The translations under genes and the position numbers were made by a program. Of a stretch of 11,224 nt of DNA, positions 6,711 through 11,224 are shown piece after piece; position 1 is the stretch's first letter; every line of letters starts with the position of its first letter. Under the pieces are notes generated by a model. It made no database searches. It had not been told where the DNA came from and saw only the letters and a list, made by a program, of their open reading frames with translations. Where the stretch lies: NCBI GenBank assembly GCA_016297775.1, contig JAEDGA010000042.1:1-11224 (forward strand). Direction: 5' to 3'. This DNA comes from Candidatus Methanomethylophilaceae archaeon. GTDB taxonomy: Archaea > Thermoplasmatota > Thermoplasmata > Methanomassiliicoccales > Methanomethylophilaceae.

Positions 6711-9657
6711 ACATCTTCCCCCTCTTGATAAGGAGCCAAGCGAACACAGGAATACCGATTATGGTGGTTATCGCACCTACGGGAAGCTCCTGACCGATGA
6801 TTATCATCCTTGCCGCGTAATCTGCAAGCATCATCAGGAAACCTCCGGATACGATGGATGCTGGAAGGACCAACCTGTGATCCCCTCCCAGGATCATACG
6901 GCATAGGTGCGGGATGACCAATCCGACGAATCCGATTATACCGCAGAATGCTACGCACAATGCAGTAAGGACGGATGCGAGGATCAGCATGAGCATGTTG
7001 AACCTGTGGACGTTCAGACCCATCTGTTTGGCCTGATCCTCACCCAACAGCACCAGATTCAGTTCCTTCGCCCATATGAGCGGGACCAGCGACATCACCA
7101 TCGCGGGTATCACCACTATACCGACCTGGTTCCAAGAGATGTTCGCCAGGGATCCGTACAACCACGTGAGTGCGTTGGATACCTGATCTCCGGCCATGGA
7201 CATCATCAGGGACTGAGCCGCTCCGAATGCGAGACCGACGACGATACCTGCAAGGACATAGTTAAGCGACGAACCCCCCGCTTTCTCCGCAAGGAGCATG
7301 GTTATACCGAACGCTATGAGGCCTCCGACCATCGCGGCTATCGCGGTAAGATATATCGAATGGGACGAGAACAGTCCGAAGAATGTGAAATCGAACGCGA
7401 TGACCGCGACCGCGGCGGTACCTGCTCCTGACGAAACACCCATGATGTATGGATCGACCATAGGGTTCCTGATTATCGCCTGATAGATGGATCCAGCTAT
7501 CGATAATCCGATTCCGACTGCGAACGCTACTATCGCCCTCGGAAGTCTGGAACTGTATATCACGATCTCCTCGTAGGTGAGATTCTCCCCGCCCTTGGCA
7601 ATTGCCGATGACAGTACGGAGAACGTCTCGGGTATCGAGAGCGTAACGGAAGGTCCGGATGCCAATGATACCACGAACATGCATAAAGAAGCAATCAATC
7701 CTACAACTATGACGATCAACAGTCTGTGCTTGCTCCTTGTGTTGTGCGTATAGTCCTCGCTCTTGAGATAATGTGATATTGATTCCCCAATGAATTCGAA
7801 CGGCTTCTCCTTCTTGAAACCGAATCTCAGCACAGCATACACCGCTGCAAGACCGATGATCAACACCGTCGCCGCAATCGCATATGCTTTCCACCATGGT
7901 TCGGTCTCCGTGGTGGGCTCCACATACGCCTCCATGACACCATATGCACAGTACATACCGGAGTCGTTGCCCACCAACATGTAATCTCCGATGACGAGGA
8001 CAGGACTCATGTTGTAACTGGAAACTCCGAACGGGGGATTCTGCGTGGACAGTATCTTTCCATCAAGATCAGTCACGTATACCGGCTTTCCGGCGGTGTA
8101 ACTGGCGAAATAGATATGCTCGCCGTTGACCATAACCGGGGGCGCATGGATCTCCGCCATGGAATCGTTGATCAATGTGAGGGCCCCGTCTGTAGTGATG
8201 CTGAACACCCCATCGGAACTGGCGAATATTGCTCCCCTCAACGTAGAATTGTCTATCGGGAGCATGTAATTGGATGTGACGCCGACATTGTCCGTGGAGA
8301 AGATCTTCGTAAGGGCTGTCCCATTGAACGAATATATCGCGACACCTCCGACCTGACTGCTCATACCCCTTCCGTCGGTGAACGGAACTATGACGTTAAA
8401 AAGTGACCCGTTCTTCAATATAGCTGGTGCTCCGACATTACCGTATGGTTTTCCATTGATGATACGTTCATAGACCAATTCGGATGCTATGTTGTCCCCC
8501 GTCCTCTTATCGAACACATACAATGTTCCGTTCAATGCTCCGGTGAAGACATAGTTGTCATAGACGGTGGGCGAGATGTAGTAAGAGTGCCCGTATCTCT
8601 GCTGGGACCATATGAGATTGAGGTCCTTATCGAAACAATAGGTCATACCGTTGGACGAGTTCAGATAGATGGATCCAGAGTTGGCGATGAGGCTGCTGGG
8701 TCCGGTCGAGTATAGTTTACCTGTGAGCGTTGCGCCGGTCTCGTAGGGTATGGCACCTAACTTGGCGATCACATCATCCCTGACATAGGGTGCATTGCCG
8801 AAAATGGTGACATCGGAATCATTCACACCGGGCCCTGTCCTCCACGGGAGTTTGAAGATGAATCCCAGACAGCTGGTGGTGTAGATGTAATCACCCAGGA
8901 TCACAGGAGTAACGGTCTCATAATACGCGATACCGGGAATGTGGAATGTCCACACCTCCGTACCGTCCATAGTACAGCAGGTGAGTTTTGCATCTCCGCC
9001 GGTGGCACTCATACCTGCTCCGGTACCGTACTTGATGAACGCATATCCGTTGGCATACAATATCGAACCGTATACTCCCTGGGTACCGGTACTGTTCTTC
9101 CATTTGACCTCCATCTTCTCGGTCGATTGCGTCACAGTATCCTGTGAGCCTTCCTGCTGAGAGTTGCCCCTGATCATGGTCCAGGAGGTACGGTCGGACG
9201 GAGTCTCTACTGGGACAATCCCATCGGGGTAGAATCCCAGTGCGTAACTTCCGGACGAATAGACCAGACCTAGGTTGCTGAGTGGCACCTGGGTCCACGA
9301 GGTCCCCCATTCGTAGAGCCTCCACGAACATTCCACCGTCACACCGGTGGTACCGGCAGTGGTGAACGACCCCCCGGTATCGGTGTCTCCGATGGTCACG
9401 GATGAGATACTATCAATGGATACCTCACCGAGATTGTAAGAATACTCCCTTCCGGAAGAACTGAGTGCGGACGCTATCGCAGCATCCAATGTACTCGCAG
9501 CTTCCAGATGGACCCATTCGGTGTTCCCATCCCCATCATCCACGAGGAGGTAGTTACCGCTCCCCTCCGCAGATGAATCGGTAACGAACAGTACAGACAC
9601 TGCGGTGACCAGCAATGTGAGTACGACCAATGTTGATAAAATTCCGCTATGCTTCAC
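6700..9657 (-). CDS. btuC: BtuC-like FecCD permease with N-terminal transcobalamin-like domain and PQQ-type beta-propeller
   Basis: Predicted 985-residue membrane protein, about three times the usual permease length. Order: signal/anchor helix (5-26); a transcobalamin/DUF4430-like region (about 35-150) with TLDAAIASAL, IDSISSV, SWRLY and W-Y-G spacing; a PQQ-like propeller (about 158-573) opening with WTMIRGNSQQEG and showing about eight blade-like units such as NYVFTGALNGTLYVFDKRTG; a membrane helix (589-611); a charged linker (612-644); then a complete FecCD domain (645-985) with RLPRAIVAFAVG, NPMVDPYIMGVSSGAG (731-746), WLYGSL, FVGLVIPHLCR (910-920) and ELPVGAITTIIGIPVF. There is no Met between 573 and 660, no stop, and no ribosome binding site for a separate permease, so this is one fused gene. 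The start is GTG with GGGGTGA four bases upstream. Corrinoid import is inferred from context; the propeller's ligand is unknown. Confidence 0.9.
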   Translation of the reverse strand: MKHSGILSTLVVLTLLVTAVSVLFVTDSSAEGSGNYLLVDDGDGNTEWVHLEAASTLDAAIASALSSSGREYSYNLGEVSIDSISSVTIGDTDTGGSFTTAGTTGVTVECSWRLYEWGTSWTQVPLSNLGLVYSSGSYALGFYPDGIVPVETPSDRTSWTMIRGNSQQEGSQDTVTQSTEKMEVKWKNSTGTQGVYGSILYANGYAFIKYGTGAGMSATGGDAKLTCCTMDGTEVWTFHIPGIAYYETVTPVILGDYIYTTSCLGFIFKLPWRTGPGVNDSDVTIFGNAPYVRDDVIAKLGAIPYETGATLTGKLYSTGPSSLIANSGSIYLNSSNGMTYCFDKDLNLIWSQQRYGHSYYISPTVYDNYVFTGALNGTLYVFDKRTGDNIASELVYERIINGKPYGNVGAPAILKNGSLFNVIVPFTDGRGMSSQVGGVAIYSFNGTALTKIFSTDNVGVTSNYMLPIDNSTLRGAIFASSDGVFSITTDGALTLINDSMAEIHAPPVMVNGEHIYFASYTAGKPVYVTDLDGKILSTQNPPFGVSSYNMSPVLVIGDYMLVGNDSGMYCAYGVMEAYVEPTTETEPWWKAYAIAATVLIIGLAAVYAVLRFGFKKEKPFEFIGESISHYLKSEDYTHNTRSKHRLLIVIVVGLIASLCMFVVSLASGPSVTLSIPETFSVLSSAIAKGGENLTYEEIVIYSSRLPRAIVAFAVGIGLSIAGSIYQAIIRNPMVDPYIMGVSSGAGTAAVAVIAFDFTFFGLFSSHSIYLTAIAAMVGGLIAFGITMLLAEKAGGSSLNYVLAGIVVGLAFGAAQSLMMSMAGDQVSNALTWLYGSLANISWNQVGIVVIPAMVMSLVPLIWAKELNLVLLGEDQAKQMGLNVHRFNMLMLILASVLTALCVAFCGIIGFVGLVIPHLCRMILGGDHRLVLPASIVSGGFLMMLADYAARMIIIGQELPVGAITTIIGIPVFAWLLIKRGKMYDG

Positions 9658-9661
9658 CGCA

Positions 9662-9668
9662 TCACCCC
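9662..9668 (-). promoter_or_regulatory. Ribosome binding site deciding the btuC GTG start
   Basis: GGGGTGA on the minus strand includes the btuF stop codon and ends four bases before GTG 9657. It supports the GTG, which is directly followed by a typical K-H-hydrophobic signal segment. Confidence 0.6.
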
Positions 9669-11017
9669 AAGGTCTTGGTGTATGTCAAATAATTCCTGTA
9701 ATCATCACCGATGAACTTTCCCATCTCGATGTCGTCGAACACGTCCGGATTGAGTATACGTGCCACCAGTTCTGCAAACTGTGCGTATCTGGGTCCTGCA
9801 CGTTGCGCCATCTCTCCGGCACCTTCGGTTATCAGATATATCTCTCCATCCTTGTAAGCGTCCGTTCCTTTCCATTCCCTGGAAAGCGAAGAGATCAATA
9901 TGTCATATTCCGACTGTGTGGCACCATAATCGGTGGTGAGAATGATTATCACGGACGGATTATTCTTGATGACCATCTCCGAATTGATGTGCACCCATCC
10001 GTCCATATCGGAGAACACGTTCCTTCCGTACATGCAGGTCACGATATCTCCGGCGAAGGTGTACGATCCGGATACCCACGGGGACATATCTCCGGACAGG
10101 GAGATCATTACATCACGGGTCTGTGCGGACGAAGATGTATCCAGAACGGTCATCATGGAGTCCATCGCATATTTGAGATCGCCGAGCATGATCTCGGTAC
10201 CCAGGGAATAACCCATCACGCGCCCCATGAGGTAGATGTTGTCCATGATGGTATCTATACTGGTACCCTCGTACATCAGTATGGCACATACGTTGACCTT
10301 CTTCAGACGCTCGACCATTTGAATGTGATTGTATTGCGATCCGTCGCAGAAGACCACGTCCGGATCCGCCTTCATTATCGATTCGAAATTTGGGGTGGTA
10401 TAATCTCCCACGACTGCGATATCTCCACCCGCCCTCATCCTGAGGACCTCTTCCGGATAATTGCTATATTTGTCCGTACCCACAAGGGTCTTTATCCCTC
10501 CCACTGCGGACATCATCTCCGTAAGGGAGGGAGATAATGTGATGGATCTGCGTTTCTGAGGATATCCGAACACGGACGATCCGGTCCCGTCCACGGCCAC
10601 CGTGGGTACCTCCCCATCCGCACGATATGCCCATATCGCCACAGTATACTTCGAGAGATCCTGATCGTACGGTGTGGAAAGGACCTTCCATTCAGAACTA
10701 CCCGGTTCTATCACGAACAGATTCCAATGCGTGTTTTCATCGGCCACGCTGTCGGATATCTTGACGACCTTACCTTCGGAATCGTACTGCAGATCGAAAC
10801 CGTTGAAATCACACGCATATTCCAATGCACTCTTGGATGTAGGGTGATCTTTGAAATCCATGTTCGTCCAGGTCACATCCCATTCCTGAAAATCGATCCC
10901 GACACCTTCAGACTGATATCTTGTCACTGAGTGGCTGGTGTCTATCAAAAATAAAGAAGCACCTCCCAAAACAAGAAGAGCTATCGTGGCATATACTTTG
11001 AAGGCTGAGGAATCCAT
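9662..11017 (-). CDS. btuF: BtuF-like corrinoid-binding protein with N-terminal anchor and transcobalamin-like domain
   Basis: Predicted 451-residue extracytoplasmic substrate-binding protein for the adjacent permease. Order: an uncleaved-looking signal anchor (8-26) without a lipobox cysteine; a region of about 110 residues (35-142) resembling DUF4430/transcobalamin C-terminal domains (SALEYACDFNGF, HWNLFV, W110, Y124, AIWAY); then a class III (BtuF/FhuD-type) fold from about 155. The latter shows RSITLSPSLTEMMSAVGG (157-174), TDKYSNYPEEV (181-191), NFESIMKADPDVVF (210-223), a long central helix region (255-290) and GPRYAQFAELVARILNPDVF (408-427). E212 in NFESI sits where E. coli BtuF has a lobe glutamate that docks on BtuC. 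The ordinary family length without the added domain is about 290 residues. ATG 11017 has GGTGA six bases upstream. Only four bases separate its stop from the permease start. The corrinoid ligand is inferred from the surrounding cob genes. Confidence 0.88.
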   Translation of the reverse strand: MDSSAFKVYATIALLVLGGASLFLIDTSHSVTRYQSEGVGIDFQEWDVTWTNMDFKDHPTSKSALEYACDFNGFDLQYDSEGKVVKISDSVADENTHWNLFVIEPGSSEWKVLSTPYDQDLSKYTVAIWAYRADGEVPTVAVDGTGSSVFGYPQKRRSITLSPSLTEMMSAVGGIKTLVGTDKYSNYPEEVLRMRAGGDIAVVGDYTTPNFESIMKADPDVVFCDGSQYNHIQMVERLKKVNVCAILMYEGTSIDTIMDNIYLMGRVMGYSLGTEIMLGDLKYAMDSMMTVLDTSSSAQTRDVMISLSGDMSPWVSGSYTFAGDIVTCMYGRNVFSDMDGWVHINSEMVIKNNPSVIIILTTDYGATQSEYDILISSLSREWKGTDAYKDGEIYLITEGAGEMAQRAGPRYAQFAELVARILNPDVFDDIEMGKFIGDDYRNYLTYTKTLG

Positions 11018-11072
11018 TATGTTTCACCGTATGTGAAAAGTGTTTGAAAAAGTTTGATTGAGGTTTATCGGA
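11018..11072 (-). other. Intergenic region before btuF with tandem AAAC-N-TTTTC units
   Basis: The 55-base gap between the partial upstream gene and btuF is A/T-rich. On the minus strand it contains two imperfect tandem units, AAACTTTTTC and AAACACTTTTC (11055-11035), then GGTGA as the btuF ribosome binding site (11028-11024). The T-tracts could serve as a weak archaeal terminator for the upstream gene, and GATAAA near 11065 could be a weak TATA element. Neither is clear, so whether btuF starts the operon or continues it is undecided. Confidence 0.3.
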
Positions 11073-11224
11073 TCAAGCAGTTGCGAAGGGTCCGCTGTTC
11101 TTCCATGCGTTGTAAGATCCCTCGTCCCACGGGCAAGGAACGCTGTAATCATTGTTGTACATGGACATGAACCATATGGTGGAGTTGGACTGTCCGAGTT
11201 TCAATCCCTCGAATCCCTCTACAT
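11073..11224 (-). CDS. Partial unknown protein, C-terminal 50 residues
   Basis: An open frame enters from the right edge and ends in TGA at 11075-11073. The 49 complete codons end in the aromatic-rich sequence STIWFMSMYNND, then VPCPWDEGSYNAW, then KNSGPFATA. Codon choice (many C- and G-ended codons) matches the neighbouring genes, and the frame has the same strand as the operon with 55 bases to btuF. Three tryptophans, frequent N/S/G and no basic tail suggest an extracytoplasmic protein. I do not recognise the family, and the start is outside the window. Confidence 0.65.
   Translation of the reverse strand, partial: VEGFEGLKLGQSNSTIWFMSMYNNDYSVPCPWDEGSYNAWKNSGPFATA

Noticed and set aside
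7715..7940. Permease fusion as an artefact of a frameshift or missing stop
   Set aside because: The frame is continuous, codon use does not change, and a stop-transfer helix plus charged linker join the outer part to the permease in a topologically sensible way; no start codon with a ribosome binding site was seen for a separate permease.
9605..10537. 310-codon plus-strand frame opposite btuF
   Set aside because: Its His/Ile/Gly-rich composition mirrors the complementary btuF codons, and it has no domain or ribosome binding site signal.
6700..11017. Iron-siderophore or heme uptake system
   Set aside because: FecCD-type transporters also carry siderophores and heme, but tight coupling to seven cobamide genes and the transcobalamin-like domains make corrinoids the better substrate.
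11018..11072. Cobalamin riboswitch upstream of the transporter operon
   Set aside because: The 55-base gap is far too short for a B12 aptamer and shows no B12-box-like conserved segment; neither does the 82-217 gap before cobT.
1..11224. CRISPR arrays, insertion sequences, transposases or phage genes
   Set aside because: No regularly spaced direct repeats, transposase motifs or terminal inverted repeats were seen; the window is a compact metabolic operon.

Overview
The window reads as archaeal, and most likely a methanogen of the Methanomassiliicoccales (Thermoplasmatota). The grounds are: an archaeal-type cobamide pathway (CobY instead of bacterial CobU, CbiZ, and the long archaeal CobT); TATA-like boxes instead of -35/-10 promoters; GGTGA/GGAG ribosome binding sites with several TTG and GTG starts; a tRNA gene with encoded CCA; and near-exclusive use of TGA stops. 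The order-level assignment is inference from gene style, not from a marker gene.

Layout. At the left edge a tRNA-Gly(GCC) gene lies on the minus strand (6-81). A short divergent intergenic region follows, then cobT on the plus strand (218-1423). Everything else is on the minus strand and is transcribed right to left as one tightly packed run: a partial unknown gene (11073-11224), a BtuF-like corrinoid-binding lipid-free anchored protein (9662-11017), a giant BtuC-like permease fused to a large extracytoplasmic region (6700-9657), the BtuD-like ATPase (5751-6710), cobD (4639-5754), cbiB (3640-4635), cbiZ (2888-3652), cobS (2033-2887) and cobY (1338-2036). From btuF to cobY, neighbours overlap by a few bases or are separated by at most four, so coupled translation of one polycistronic transcript is the simple reading. 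cobT and cobY converge and overlap tail to tail by 86 bases.

How the genes work together. The transporter brings in corrinoids. CbiZ cuts the lower side of adenosylcobinamide-type molecules back to adenosylcobyric acid. CobD supplies aminopropanol phosphate, which CbiB attaches. CobY makes the GDP-activated form. CobT activates the lower-ligand base. CobS joins the two halves. This is a corrinoid salvage and remodelling locus that would let the cell replace the lower ligand of scavenged corrinoids. No corrin-ring synthesis gene, adenosyltransferase, threonine kinase or alpha-ribazole phosphatase lies in the window.

The most unusual element is the transporter. The permease carries about 600 extra residues: a signal/anchor helix, a transcobalamin-like (DUF4430-like) domain, a PQQ-type beta-propeller and an extra membrane helix, all ahead of a complete FecCD permease domain. 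The binding protein has a similar transcobalamin-like domain ahead of its BtuF domain, so the same putative corrinoid-contact module appears on both partners. The ATPase lacks the usual Q-loop glutamine.
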